64,000 nt of DNA. Origin: Hygrocybe punicea. Its lineage: Eukaryota > Basidiomycota > Agaricomycetes > Agaricales > Hygrophoraceae. Of the stretch, positions 42,351 to 54,450 are shown piece after piece (the stretch's first letter is position 1; each line of letters begins with the position of its first letter). Both the position numbers and the translations under genes were made by a program. The stretch spans positions 2,356,001-2,420,000 of the forward strand of contig OY744464.1 of assembly GCA_963556145.1 (NCBI GenBank), in the 5' to 3' direction. The notes under the pieces were generated by a model. It did no database searches, was not told where the DNA came from, and saw only the letters and a program-made list of their open reading frames with translations.

Positions 42351-45001
42351 ATGTCATACAAGTTCCATGCTACAGCAGTATTACCACAAAATATTGATAT
42401 AATCAAGGCTATGTATAGCACATGTGTAGGAGGTGGCAAGAAACCTATCTTTACTTTATCTGAACTTATCTCAAAAGATTCCCAATACAAACCAGGAAAC
42501 TACACATTTAAATCATATGTATCTGAAAGGAATTTAATTCATCTGGATTTTTCAAACCCGTTTCTTGTGGCATTAGATGTCCCACTTCAAACCTTAGTAA
42601 GTAAATTAACCATTGCAGATCTAAAAATTATTGCCAGTTATCATTCTATTTATTTACCTGCAAAGATGAAGTATACCAATATTCAAACAAAAATTGTCAA
42701 TCACAAATGCATTGATTGTTCCTCTTATCTTTCTATCTTTGAATTTATTGACGATATAGAAATAGCAAATAAAAAGAGAATGGCTAACATTGAGGCTGTA
42801 AAGCTGTCACACAATAAAAATATAGACAAATACTGTAAAGAACATCTCCATGCAGTTAAAAAATACAATCTAAATAATATTGATAAACATCAGCAGACAA
42901 ATCAAGCTGCTGTAAAAAGATATAATTTCCAACATCCACAGATTCGTCAGCAGCAAAATTTGACTGCTGTTAAAATTTATCATTCAAGACATACAGAGCA
43001 GCATAAGCAGCAAAATTTAGCTGCAGTTAAAAATTATCACTTGAAACATCTAGAAAGACATCAACACCAAAATTTAGCCACTGTTGAAAGAGATTTTTCT
43101 GATGATTCAGAGAACCATAAAATGTTTAATCAAAAAGCAGTTCAATCTTTTCGTATCAGTAATCCAGACCAATGTAAACAGCAAAATCAAATTGCAGCAC
43201 AGTCTTATAGGGACAACATAAAATTTCCGCCTATACCTCCTTCTCAATCCTTGCAACATACCATTATTTCAAATTTTTGCATGGAAAGTAGTCCTAATAA
43301 ATTTTCAGAAGCTGGTTGTGCAGTTTGTGGACGACTAACAGCAATTCAAGGTTTATCACAACTATCTTCACTTGATTTGGATTTAACTCTGTTACTACAA
43401 GCTTCTGCCACACAACAAGAACGTTTTTCATCTGATGATCCAGTTCAAAGCATGGATAAGCCCATTTTGATTGAAAACTTAGACAATATATGCAAAACAT
43501 GTCACAAGTCATTAACCAAAGGAAAACAACCCCTGCATGCATTGGCAAATGGTCTGTGGATTGGTGATGTGCCAACAGCTTTACAAAACCTATCATATGC
43601 TGAACAGTTGATGATTGCAAGGGTTAGACACAATAGATGCATTGTCAGAGTCTCTTCAGGCATGCACAAGATGAGAGCCAATGTAATTACATTTGCAAAT
43701 CCAGTTCCCAAACTATATGATATTTTGCCACCTCCAGCTGATGAATTAGATGAAGTTCTTGCCTTTATTTACACAGGTCCATGCAAACCAACCAAGTCTG
43801 ACTTTGAAAGAACACCTCTGCTTGTTAGGAGAAACAAAGTAGCAATAGCGTTGAATTGGCTAAAGTTAAACCACTGTGATTACTTTGACTTGGAAATATC
43901 ACAAGAGAATTTGAATCAATATCCTGAAAATGATATACCAGTGGTTGTTGATTACCGCCAGTCATTCACCAACAAAAGTCAAGAATCAACTGCAGTACAT
44001 GATATGGAAACTGAAGAAGGAACGGAGACTGGCAAATGTCCATTTGTTGTTCACGGCTTGACTGGTGAGGAATATTCAACTAAGAGTGTCAAAGCATTAA
44101 AGGCTATTGCTTTGAAACATTTAAAGAGCAACCGCATGGTGCTTGCTATCGGACATGACAAAGATCCACAATCAATCTATGGCAACCCACAGTTATTTCC
44201 ACAAATGATGCCTTGGCTGTTTCCATATGGACTTGGTGGTATTGGAAATAATATAAAGCAAGGATCTTTATCTGATATTGCACATAAAAGACATTTGTTA
44301 ATGTATTATGACAAGCGCTTTCAGAGAGACCCACACTTTCCATTGATTGCATTTAATCATGAACAAATCAAACAGGCAACTACAGGAGGGTACTTGTTGG
44401 CTGATAAAGCAAAATTTGATCAGATATCTCAGAGACTAATGGATCTTGATGTTGGTGTTCTTAATTACATATCCAGAAAGATGGAAGAGGGTGAACATGT
44501 CAAACCTGACACCGATGAGGAAAAGCTTTGTTTCCAGGTGATCAAGGACATTGACCATGTTGGAAGTCATGTACAAGGATCATTGACAAATAAGAAATAT
44601 ATGAGAAATGAAATCTGGGCACTGATGTCATTCTTTGGGGCCCCATCTTGGTTTATCACCTTTTCACCTGCAGATATCATGCATCCACTATGTTTATATT
44701 TTGCTGACACCAAAGAGAAGTTTTCCCCAAACTTGCGAGACTATGATGAGAGATACAGACTTATTGCCCAAAATCCTGTGGCTGGTGCAAGATTCTTTCA
44801 TTTTATGGTCAAGTTGTTTATCAAACATGTACTTGGAGTTGGCTCAAATCACTCTGGATTTTATGGAGATACAAATGCATATTATGGTGCTGTTGAACAG
44901 CAAGGACGATTAACTCTTCATATGCATATGATGTTATGGCTCAAAGCATGCTTGTCGCCACAAGAGATCAGAGATAGAATCATGGATCCCAACTCAGACT
45001 T
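42351..45001 (+). pseudogene. Helitron C polyprotein, segment 1: N-terminal repeats and Rep (HUH) domain
   Basis: This is the replication-initiator part of the transposase, which nicks and joins DNA. The frame is open from 41928, but MSYKFHATAVLPQNIDIIKA at 42351 follows the leader repeats and is the likelier start. Order: an N-terminal region; about six repeats of 20-22 residues with a QNLAAVKNYHLKH pattern (42830-43215); a zinc-binding region with CAVCGRL and ICKTCHKS; a conserved block LANGLWIGDVP/QLMIARVRHNRC; then the Helitron-like N domain (MPWLFPYGLGG, SWFITFSPADIMHPL) ending in the HUH metal-binding motif GRLTLHMHMMLWL at about 44910. The protein is cut after DPNSD by the insertion of element N2, which supplies a stop at 45030. 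Confidence 0.92.
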
Positions 45002-46147
45002 GTTTAGTGGGCCAGTGCTGCGCATGGCATGAACGAGTTCTTTTTTTCCCCTCCTCACTTTCATGATGAAGTAAATAATAATATTAAATTGCATAAAGCA
45101 TGTTACATGTGATATAAGACATATAGCATATATTATATATTAATAAGCCCACCTCTCACCATAGCAACATAAAAAGTAGAAAAAATAAAACTGCATAGCG
45201 TGTCTTGACCTCCTCTCCCACTGTCATGTCTTCTTTGCTTCGTTATTATGCAATATTCTCAGCCAAAAGAGAGAGTAACACATCAACTGTCAAATACAAC
45301 TACCTTTAAACAGTATGATAACAATTGACTTACATTTGCCTAACCTCACTTCTCCATAATCTTGCTGCACAACAGATGATAACATGAAGACAGCTGTGCT
45401 TGAGTGGGCCAATGTTGCATATAGCACGAACAAAGTCTTGTTTCTGTCACTGGATTTTTATTTGTATGATTATTTTGAACATCAATAAATAATTTTGCTT
45501 GAAATATATGATTAGCATATAATATATACAGCGATATTATATTGAATTGTATGTTTTAAGAAAAAATATCATTATATCATCTGAGTTACACTCATTTCTG
45601 CTTATATGGCTGAAATTTCCCTATATAGTAACAGTGGTCACATGTGATTATGACTCCTGTGATCACCTCAAAATTTAGCATATATGGTGTAAAATTGCCT
45701 TATATGGTTAGACTGGTCACATGTGACTGTCACCATTGTGATCAGCAGAAAATTTGGTATATAATATCAAAAATTGCCTTATATAGTTAGATTGGTCACA
45801 TGTCACAGTCACACCTGATCCGAAATGATAATATTAGTCAGCAGTTCAATTTTCAGCTGATTCTGATAAGAATTGAGACCAGTACGAATATTTTGAATAT
45901 AATTAGAAGGTAATTTGTCTTTTTTGCACCAACCCATATTTGGATGCTTATGTAAGCTTGTCCACACATAGCCCCAACTGTATCTGATTTTCCAGGATCA
46001 GAAGTAGAATCATATCTGTTACCTAAAAAAATTTTGTCTATAGGCGATCAACTTTATCAATTAATCAATTAATTAATTAATTACGAACCCTCACTGAACC
46101 AGGTCTGATAAAGAACGAGTCTTTTAATAAATTAAAAGAACTCGTAA
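44998..46147 (-). mobile_element. Non-autonomous Helentron-like element, copy N2, inside Helitron C
   Basis: A full-length 1.15-kb copy with both ends (ACTTGTTTAGTGGGCC left, AAAAGAACTCGTAA right). The host reads CAGACTTCCAAAA when the element is removed. ACTT appears at both junctions, either as element sequence plus target homology or as a short duplication; other copies do not show a duplication. If the cut lies within ACTT, a T/T insertion site typical of Helentrons is allowed. Confidence 0.92.
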
Positions 46148-46150
46148 CTT

Positions 46151-49100
46151 CCAAAAAAGATTTGTTGAATATCTTGAAAGTGTTCATATTGGTGAATTTA
46201 TGACTGGCACAATGGATGAAGTAACAGCCAAAGTCAATGCTCAATCCATGCAAAAAGGTTATAAAGATCCAACTCAAACCTTGCCTGAAACACCACCACC
46301 TCTGTGCAATGACAAACATAAAGACATGGATGATCAATCTGAATGCATTGAATGCAAGAATGTTGAGTCATGGTGGAATCGATTCAGAAACACTGTGGAT
46401 GATTTGATACTTCACTCCAATGTTCATAATTGTGGCAGATACAAGTCTAATGCTGAGAAAGTAAATAGAAAAGACAGACCCACCTGCATGAACAAACATG
46501 GAAAATGCAAAGCTAGATTTCCAAGACCATTGTTTGAATCCACTCAAGTTGATCCAAAGACTGGTGCACTGAATGTGAAAAAGGGTGAAGCATGGATTAA
46601 CACATTAACCCCACTTGTAACATATCTAATACGCTGCAACACTGATATCACAAGTCTTCTATCTGGCACAGCAATCAAGGCGATTGTAGCATACATATCT
46701 GACTATATAACTAAACCAGGACTGAAAACTTATAGCATATTTGATACTATCAGAAGTGTATTTGACAGAAATTCTGAGATGCTTGGTGGATCAATGCAGA
46801 GAAAAGAAAAAGCTAGAAAATTAATCACACAAATTATCAATACATTAACAGCCAAACTGGAAATAGGTGGACCCATGTCAGCTCTATATTTGCTGGGCAA
46901 TCCTGATCATTACACTAGCCACAAGTTTATTCCTGTGTATTGGAAAAATTATGTCAGAGAAGTGTTAAATGCTTGGAAAACAGATGGTGATACAGAAATG
47001 TCAAGTGAGCCAGACAGAGTAGTCCTCCGAAATCAGCAAGGCACTTTTGTTGGAACATCAATAGTGCATGATTACGTTTATAGACCTCAAAGGTTTCAGG
47101 ATGTCAATCTATATGAATGGATTCAATGTGCCAAAAAAGTTAAAATCCATAGAAAAACAGTTCATGATGAAATTCACAGTGAAGATGAATTACTTTTAGA
47201 GCCAACATTACAAGATTCAGGTAATGATTGTGGTGTCAGAGCATCACCTGCTAATCACTGTGAAACTGATGTTGATTCTGATGATCTCAACATTGATAAG
47301 GATAACACATTATTTGATCATGATAATGATTACACAGATGAAACAGACAGTATGCATTCTGACAATGTAGAACACATATTGTTCCTGCAAGGTCATCCAC
47401 TTTATGAAACACATTGCATTGACTTCAACGAACAATATCATTTGGTTCCAAATTTCATTGGTGGTTCACTTCCCAGACGTGACAGAGGAGATAGAGAATA
47501 TTATTGTACAACCATGTTAACTTTGTTCAAACCATGGAGATCTGGTCATGACCTGAAATTAGGGGACCAATCTTGGGATGAAGCTTTTGACACTCATGAA
47601 TTTACAAAAAGACAAATACAAATAATAGACCATTTTAATTTGAGATATGAATGCAATGATGCCAGAGATGACTTTTCAGCACAACTCAAGAAGGGTGAAA
47701 TGTTACCAGATGGCACATGCCCACAGTTTATGACTGGAGACATGATCTCACATCTCGATGATGACTACAGTCAAAATGGTAAAGACATAGATTATGCAGC
47801 AGATGGTCAAGATGGTCAAGATGGAGAATATCATCTAAACAAATACACTGACCTTGGAAGTCATGGCAGATTGATCAAAGCACAAATGGAATCTACAGAA
47901 AATGTTGTTAGAAATGTGGGTTGGTTGGATGCCTGTCCAGAAGGCAATGTAGCAGTGAACATAAATCCACTTGATGTGGAAGTGCATAAGTCAGCATCTC
48001 AATGGAAATCTGCAGTTCAAGACAAAAGACAACAAATTCTTGAAGAACGTAACCAGAATATTCCTTCAAAGTCACATAAACATGGCAAACAATATTCAGA
48101 CCCCAATGAAAATAATGTGATGGTTGTTGACCAATCATACTTTATGCACAATTTCAAGGCAGAGAATGCACACAGACAGCTGTTGATTGACACTACTGTT
48201 CAACAATTCCACTTGAATACAGAACAAGATAGGGCATTTAGAATTATTGCAAACCATGCTTCATCTTGTAGTGAACAACTAAAAATGCATATTGGAGGCA
48301 TGGCTGGTACTGGAAAATCACAAGTGATCAAAGCTGTTGTTGATTTTTTTAAAGCCGCAAATGAGTCTTACAAATTTGTTATCCTTGGTCCAACTGGAAC
48401 ATCGGCTGCATTACAGAATGGTTCCACATATCATTACTTCTTAGGCATTAATCCAAACTCGTCTGGCAAAAATGAAGCCACCAACATTGCTCAGCTCAAG
48501 GCCAGATTAGAAGGAGTTGACTACATATTCATTGATGAGGTTTCAATGATATCTTGCCATGACTTGTATAAAATCAGTGCTAAACTTGCTAAAGCAACAA
48601 ACATTCATGACCTGCCATTTGGTGGGATAAACATGATATTTGCTGGAGACTTTGCACAATTGCCACCTGTTGGAGGATCAGCATTATATAGTGGAACAGT
48701 TGGCACACAAGCACACTCTGGATTAACACCATATGCTCAGGAAACCGCTGTTGGCAAAGCGCTTTGGCATCAGGTAACCACAGTTGTTATTCTCAGGGAA
48801 AACATGAGACAAAAGACTCAAACTCCCCAAGATGCAAAGTTCAGAACTGCATTGGTCAATATGCGATATGGAAAATGTACTCCAAATGACATTATATTTT
48901 TGAGAAGCCGGATTGCAGGAAAAAGACCTGGTCAACCTAATGTTGCCTCTAAGAATTTCAGAAATGTCCCAATCATCTGCGGCATTCACTCTCAAAAGGA
49001 TCAGATCAATTTGCTTGGCTGTGAAAGATTTGCAAAAGACACAACCCAGAAATTAATCAACTTTTATTCTATTGATAGATGGGGAAAGGAAAAGGATGCA

Positions 49101-49152
49101 TCTATAAGAAATAAATCAAAAGGCAAATCAAAAGCACTTCATGAATCTGGTG
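46151..49152 (+). pseudogene. Helitron C polyprotein, segment 2: Rep tyrosines and helicase N-terminal half
   Basis: Continues in frame from segment 1 (FQKRFVEYLESVHIGEFMTG). It has a cysteine/histidine cluster (CIECKNVESWW ... CMNKHGKCKARFPRP), the two-tyrosine catalytic motif in AYISDYITKPGLK (about 46690), an acidic linker rich in D (47180-47380), and a PIF1-type helicase with Walker A GGMAGTGKSQVIKA (48295), LGPTGTSAALQNG, Walker B YIFIDEVSM (48523) and motif III AGDFAQLPPVGG (48645). It is interrupted after ALHESG by the hAT MITE, which provides an early stop. Together with the HUH motif, the Y-x3-Y pattern supports a two-tyrosine Rep. Confidence 0.92.
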
Positions 49153-50518
49153 TAGTGTTGCCGAAGTTCAGTTCGGTCCGGTTCCGACCCTTTTTGGCGG
49201 AACCGCGAACTGAACTTCGGGTCCGGTTTGGCGCATGGCCAAACCTGGACCCGAACGGCTTTGAACCGTCTCTTAGCGTTCGGTCTGGGTTCAGACGCGG
49301 TCTGAACCCCAGACCGAGGTTGGCTCACCCCTGAGCTCCGTTCTCCTCGCGAATGGCAGGCACGTATCAATTGATACGGCGCTACGCTTCGCGAGGAAGT
49401 TGGGCTACGGGGGAGCCGTCTGGTGCTGTTGCTGCTGCTGCTGCCGCTCCCACTGCTGGTGCTGCTGCTGCTGTTGCCGTTGCCGCTGCCGCTGTTGCTG
49501 CTGCTGCCGGCATTGCTGCTGCTGCTGCTGCTGGCCGTCGTGGTGGTGGTTGCCGTTGTTGTTGCCGCCGCTGATGGTGATGTTGGGGCTTGATGCACCA
49601 GCAGCAGCTGCTGCTGCTGCCGGTGTTGCTGCTGCCAGCGTTGCTGCTGCTGCTGCTGCTGTTGCCGCTGTTGCTGCTGCCGCCGTTGCTGCTGCTGCTC
49701 CTGCGCTCCTGCTGCTGCTGCCGCTGCCGCTGCTGCCGCTGCCGGCGCTGCTGCTGCTGCCGCTGCCGGCGCTGCTGCTGCTGCCGCTGCCGGCGCTGCT
49801 GCTGCTGCCGCTGCCGGCGCTGCTGCTGCTGCCGCTGCCGGCGCTGCTGCTGCTGCCGCTGCCGGCGCTGCTGCTGCTGCCGCTGCCGGCGCTGCTGCTG
49901 CTGCCGCTGCCGGCGCTGCTGCTGCTGTCGTGGCCGTTGCTGCTGCTGCGCTCCTGCTGCTGCTGTTGCCGTTGCCATTGCCGTTGCCGTTTCCGTTGCT
50001 GCTGTTGCTGCTGCGCTCCTGCTGTTGCTGCTGTTGCCGTTGCCGCTGCCGCTGTTGCTGCTGCTGCCAACATTGCTGCTGCTGCTGCTGGGCGTCGTGG
50101 TTGTCGTTGCCATGGTTGTCGATTTTCCTGTCGCAAATAACATTAGTAAAGTTAAGAAAAAAAGGAAACTTACCTTGAGGAACACAACACAAATTGTGTT
50201 GTGTTCAATCCGCGTTGATGTTGCTGTGTCACGTGAAAGCTACCTCGTCACGGCCGGTCACATGATACCGTTTAACACGAAATGGTAAGTAAAGAAATAT
50301 GAAAAACAAATGAAATAAATTCCTTAAAAATATCCGCGTTCGCGGTTTGGACGCGGTTTGGAGCCGTTCAGGAAATCCGGCCAGCCTCGAAACCCTGAAC
50401 CGAACTCGCGGTCCGGTTCAGCATTTGGCTGAACTTAGACTGAACCCCGGGTTCGGTTCGGGGTTTGAACCGGGTTCGGCTAGGTTCGGAACCGAACTAC
50501 GGCAACACTAATCTGGTG
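49145..50518. mobile_element. hAT-type MITE copy 2 with 8-bp target duplication
   Basis: Element 49153-50510 (1358 bp), TAGTGTTGCCG ... CGGCAACACTA, flanked by ATCTGGTG at 49145-49152 and 50511-50518. It interrupts the helicase ORF of Helitron C; removing it with one duplication restores frame. It is almost identical to copy 1 outside the internal repeat, which is expanded here. Both targets contain TCTGG. Confidence 0.95.
49735..49930. repeat. 24-bp tandem repeat, 8 units, inside hAT MITE 2
   Basis: Eight near-perfect units built from GCGCTGCTGCTGCTGCCG and CTGCCG (24 bp). Copy 1 lacks this array and has a different GTTGCC expansion, so the two copies have diverged mainly by repeat slippage. 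Confidence 0.92.
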
Positions 50519-52239
50519 AGATAGACTTTGATACTCAAAGAGAAATATGGAAGGTGCACCATGGTGGAACAGAAAACTTTGCTGGTAAATTATCCTTGTG
50601 TGTTGGAATGCCAGTCATGCTTAGAAACAATGATGCAACTGAACTTTGCATTACCAAGGGACAAGAAGGATTTGTTGTTGGTTGGCAGTCATCAAAAGCT
50701 GATCATGGAAAGCGTGTACTGGACACAGTGTTTGTTGAGCTTCTGAATCCACCAAAGCTTGTGCAGATTCCTTCTCTGCCAGACAATGTTGTTCCGATTG
50801 TGAAAAACACCAAGACAGTTCAGTGTGTATTTCCAAGTGATTTAAAAGAAAGGATAGAAAGACAACAGGTTTGGGTTTTGCCAAACTTTGCAATGACTGC
50901 ACATGCCGCTCAAGGCAAGACAAGACCATACAATGTTGTGCATCTAAACAGCTGCTTTTCACACATGGCATATTATTCATCATTGTCTAGAAGCGCTACT
51001 GCAGCTGGCACTGTAATAATACAAGGATTTGACAATAGAATGATCACAAGAGGATGCTCTGGATATCTTAGACAAGAGTTTAGGGAACAAGAACTGCTTG
51101 ATGACATCACTAGAATGAGATATGAAGGCACATTGCCAGAACATATTGTACAAGATGTCCGGTCATCAATGATTCAAAAGTTTCAACAATGGAAAGGCAC
51201 TGGATATGTTCCATCTAAAACTGATGCAGCTTTGAAGTGGTCAGAAAGTGATCCCCTGGTGATTGCTCCTGTGGAAGTCAGTCCATGGCACATCATTGAG
51301 AAGAACAAAAATAAGCAAGCAACTATGTCAATTTCTACTCCTTTTATCCCTGCCAAAGGATCTGTTCCAATTTTGTCCAGGAAGCATTTGATTGAACCTT
51401 GTGAACTGCCAGCAGCTAAGAGACAACGAACAGATATGTCAGCTTCCCCAGCAGGTTTGCCATGGGATGAAAACAATTACAGTTGTGCATATGATTCTAT
51501 CCTGGTTATATTGTTTGATCTCTGGAAGGAAAACCATATAGCATGGTCTGAAGTATTTCATGATATGAATGATTATCTGGCTACTTTATCTAATGGCTTC
51601 TCAGATATATTGAAAGGCAATATGACATTTGTGCAACTCAGAAATGAATTAAGGGCTATTTTGCATGATAAGCATCCTGAGACATATCTAATGGGACCTG
51701 TTGGAATTAGTGTTACAACTCTAGCCATGGAGTTTTTACACGTAGACACTGCAGTCACATCTTCTCAGCATCAATGTACAAGGTGTAAATTTGCTGAAAA
51801 ACCAGTGGATAATCAACTTGGTTATGTTTTACATGGAGAAACTTCAGTTCAAGGGTCTACTATGAATTGGATTGAAACATTGTCCCAACAAACACATCGA
51901 AGGTGTTCTAAGTGTCAATCGGCTATGCAACAAATCTTATTCTACAATGAAGTGCCACCTGTGCTTGTTTTGGAATATCCACTCATGGACATTGAGACCA
52001 GTCATACACTTGAGTTTGAAACTGACAAAGGCATCAAGTTATTGAGGTTGAAAGGAATTGTTTATCATGGCCAATATCATTTCACCAGTAGAATCATAAG
52101 TGTAGACAGGAAGGTTTGGTTTCATGATGGTATGACTACTGGAAATACTTGTTCATATGACGGTATGCTTGATAAATTATCAGATGCTGATGTTAGACAA
52201 TGCAGAGACAAGAATCTTGTGCTGGCAATATATGCTTAA
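50519..52239 (+). pseudogene. Helitron C polyprotein, segment 3: helicase C-terminal half and papain-fold peptidase
   Basis: Continues EIDFDTQREIWKVHHGG in frame from segment 2. Helicase motifs V/VI are in NFAMTAHAAQGKTRPYNVV and YYSSLSRSATAAG (50885-50995). After a linker (51190-51440) comes a peptidase-like domain: WDENNYSCAYDSILVILF with the likely nucleophile Cys (51463-51515), zinc-ribbon pairs CTRCKF and CSKCQS, and the histidine region GIVYHGQYHFTSR followed by VWFHDGM. The layout resembles ubiquitin-specific proteases (Cys box, CxxC fingers, His box); Helentrons are known for OTU-type cysteine peptidases, so this may be a variant. Ends VLAIYA, TAA 52237-52239. Confidence 0.9.
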
Positions 52240-52482
52240 AGTGTTTCATGTGTGAGTGGGTGGGTGGCCAAATTTAATTTGCATGAGATATATAAAATAA
52301 AAAGTGGTTGGGCTCAGCAAGTCTACATCAACAACTTTTGCACTATAATAATGGGTGGGTGTGGCGGGCTTAGTCTTGCTCAATATGATTTATGAGGTAG
52401 CAGTGAATCAATTCAGAGCAAAGATTGGAACTTTAGGAAGAACTCGTTCATGCCATGTGAAGCACTGGCCCTCTAAACAAGT
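52240..52482 (+). mobile_element. Helitron C 3' untranslated region and terminus
   Basis: Ends AAGAACTCGTTCATG, hairpin GCCATGTGAAGCACTGGC, then CCTCTAAACAAGT. Matches Helitron B (5687-5926) and the 3' ends of the non-autonomous copies. Confidence 0.85.
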
Positions 52483-53308
52483 AACTCAAGCAAGTATGAA
52501 CAGTGTAAGATGAACGAGTGTACAACAGTCAAGTATACAAGTAGCAAGTATACAATCAGCAGAGGTACAATAGAGATGAGCGATAGATTATGGACGATGG
52601 GCGATAGGCGATGGGCGATGGGCGAGTGTAACAGTAGATGTCAAACAAAAAGGGAGGTGTGACAAAATACTATGTACAGAATGAATGAACTGAACAATAG
52701 GCAAGTAGGATTGATGATCAAGATATCGGACTTTATTCTGAAGCTTCAAACGCACATTGGCTACTAGTGCAGAATAAAGTACTGGGATATCTTTGGTGAT
52801 GATCAATAGAACTTGAAAGAAATTGAATGTGACTGTACTACGTGACAGAACACAAAGAATATATATCAAACAAGTAATAAGGGAGTATCAATATATCTGA
52901 GATTGATATCCTTAAACAAATGAATGATGACTTGAACTGCAATTGGTATTTGGGTACTAGCTACTACCAAAGTAGGTAATACAAACAAATACAGATGGGG
53001 TGAATCAGAATCTGGGAGAGGGACTGTCCTGTGACTGGGCCTGTCAGATTAGGTGACTGGGCCATCTCCAGCAGAAACTGGGCTCTATATATACCTATTC
53101 TACAGCAGGAGTCATAGAATGGTATATGAAATGGAGAGCATAGGATATGACTCATAGGGAGTCATATAGAGGAGAGGCATAGGTTTATGACTCATAAGGA
53201 GTCATAATGATGAAAGGCATGGGGGGTTATGAGTCATAAGGAGTCATAAGAAAGGAAGGCATGGGTTTGTGACTCATACAGAGTCAATTAATGAGTCACA
53301 TAGGTATT
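52483..53308. other. Host flank with small repeats, no gene recognised
   Basis: Contains a GCGATGGGCGATGGGCGA repeat (about 52600-52625) and, from 53140, repeats of GACTCATAAGGAGTCATA. No ORF of interest. Confidence 0.5.
53140..53307. repeat. GAGTCATA tandem repeat, left of N3
   Basis: GACTCATAAGGAGTCATAA and GGCATGGG words alternate. The same sequence type continues at 54460-54600 on the other side of N3, so N3 inserted into this repeat. Confidence 0.7.
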
Positions 53309-54450
53309 TACGAGTTCTTTTAATTTATTAAAAGACTCGTTCTTTATCAGACCTGGTTCAGTGAGGGTTCGTAATTAATTAATTAATTGATTAATTGATA
53401 AAGTTGATCGCCTATAGACAAAATTTTTTTAGGCAACAGATATGATTCTACTTCTGATCCTGGAAAATCAGATACAGTTGGGGCTATGTGTGGACAAGCT
53501 TACATAAGCATCCAAATATGGGTTGGTGCAAAAAAGACAAATTACCTTCTAATTATATTCAAAATATTCGTACTGGTCTCAATTCTTATCAGAATCAGCT
53601 GAAAATTGAACTGCTGACTAATATTATCATTTCGGATCAGGTGTGACTGTGACATGTGACCAATCTAACTATATAAGGCAATTTTTGATATTATATACCA
53701 AATTTTCTGCTGATCACAATGGTGACAGTCACATGTGACCAGTCTAACCATATAAGGCAATTTTACACCATATATGCTAAATTTTGAGGTGATCACAGGA
53801 GTCATAATCACATGTGACCACTGTTACTATATAGGGAAATTTCAGCCATATAAGCAGAAATGAGTGTAACTCAGATGATATAATGATATTTTTTCTTAAA
53901 ACATACAATTCAATATGATATCGCTGTATATATTATATGCTAATCATATATTTCAAGCAAAATTATTTATTGATGTTCAAAATAATCATACAAATAAAAA
54001 TCCAGTGACAGAAACAAGACTTTGTTCGTGCTATATGCAACATTGGCCCACTCAAGCACAGCTGTCTTCATGTTATCATCTGTTGTGCAGCAAGATTATG
54101 GAGAAGTGAGGTTAGGCAAATGTAAGTCAATTGTTATCATACTGTTTAAAGGTAGTTGTATTTGACAGTTGATGTGTTACTCTCTCTTTTGGCTGAGAAT
54201 ATTGCATAATAACGAAGCAAAGAAGACATGACAGTGGGAGAGGAGGTCAAGACACGCTATGCAGTTTTATTTTTTCTACTTTTTATGTTGCTATGGTGAG
54301 AGGTGGGCTTATTAATATATAATATATGCTATATGTCTTATATCACATGTAACATGCTTTATGCAATTATTATTTACTTCATCATGAAAGTGAGGAGGAG
54401 AAAAAAAGAACTCGTTCATGCCATGCGCAGCACTGGCCCACTAAACAAGT
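53309..54450 (+). mobile_element. Non-autonomous Helentron-like element, copy N3
   Basis: Full-length copy in plus orientation, TTACGAGTTCTTTTAATT at the 5' end and GCACTGGCCCACTAAACAAG then T at the 3' end. Left flank CATAGGTAT, right flank ATAATC; no target duplication, as expected of the group. Confidence 0.92.

Larger units (their letters stand above)
41600..52482 (+). mobile_element. Helitron C (Helentron-like autonomous element)
   Basis: A rolling-circle transposon with Rep, helicase and peptidase domains in one reading frame, ending at the CAAGT terminus 52482. Its 5' border is not visible near the leader; the nearest matching 5' hairpin in this orientation is at 30203. Two later elements interrupt it (44998-46147 and 49153-50510). 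Joining the segments at 45001/46151 and 49152/50519 by arithmetic gives 2,458 codons from ATG 42351 to TAA 52239 with no other stop, so it was intact before the insertions. Confidence 0.8.

Noticed and set aside
44998..46150. 4-bp ACTT target-site duplication around N2
   Set aside because: ACTT is part of the conserved element end in all copies, and no duplication is seen around N1, N3 or N5; target homology is more likely.
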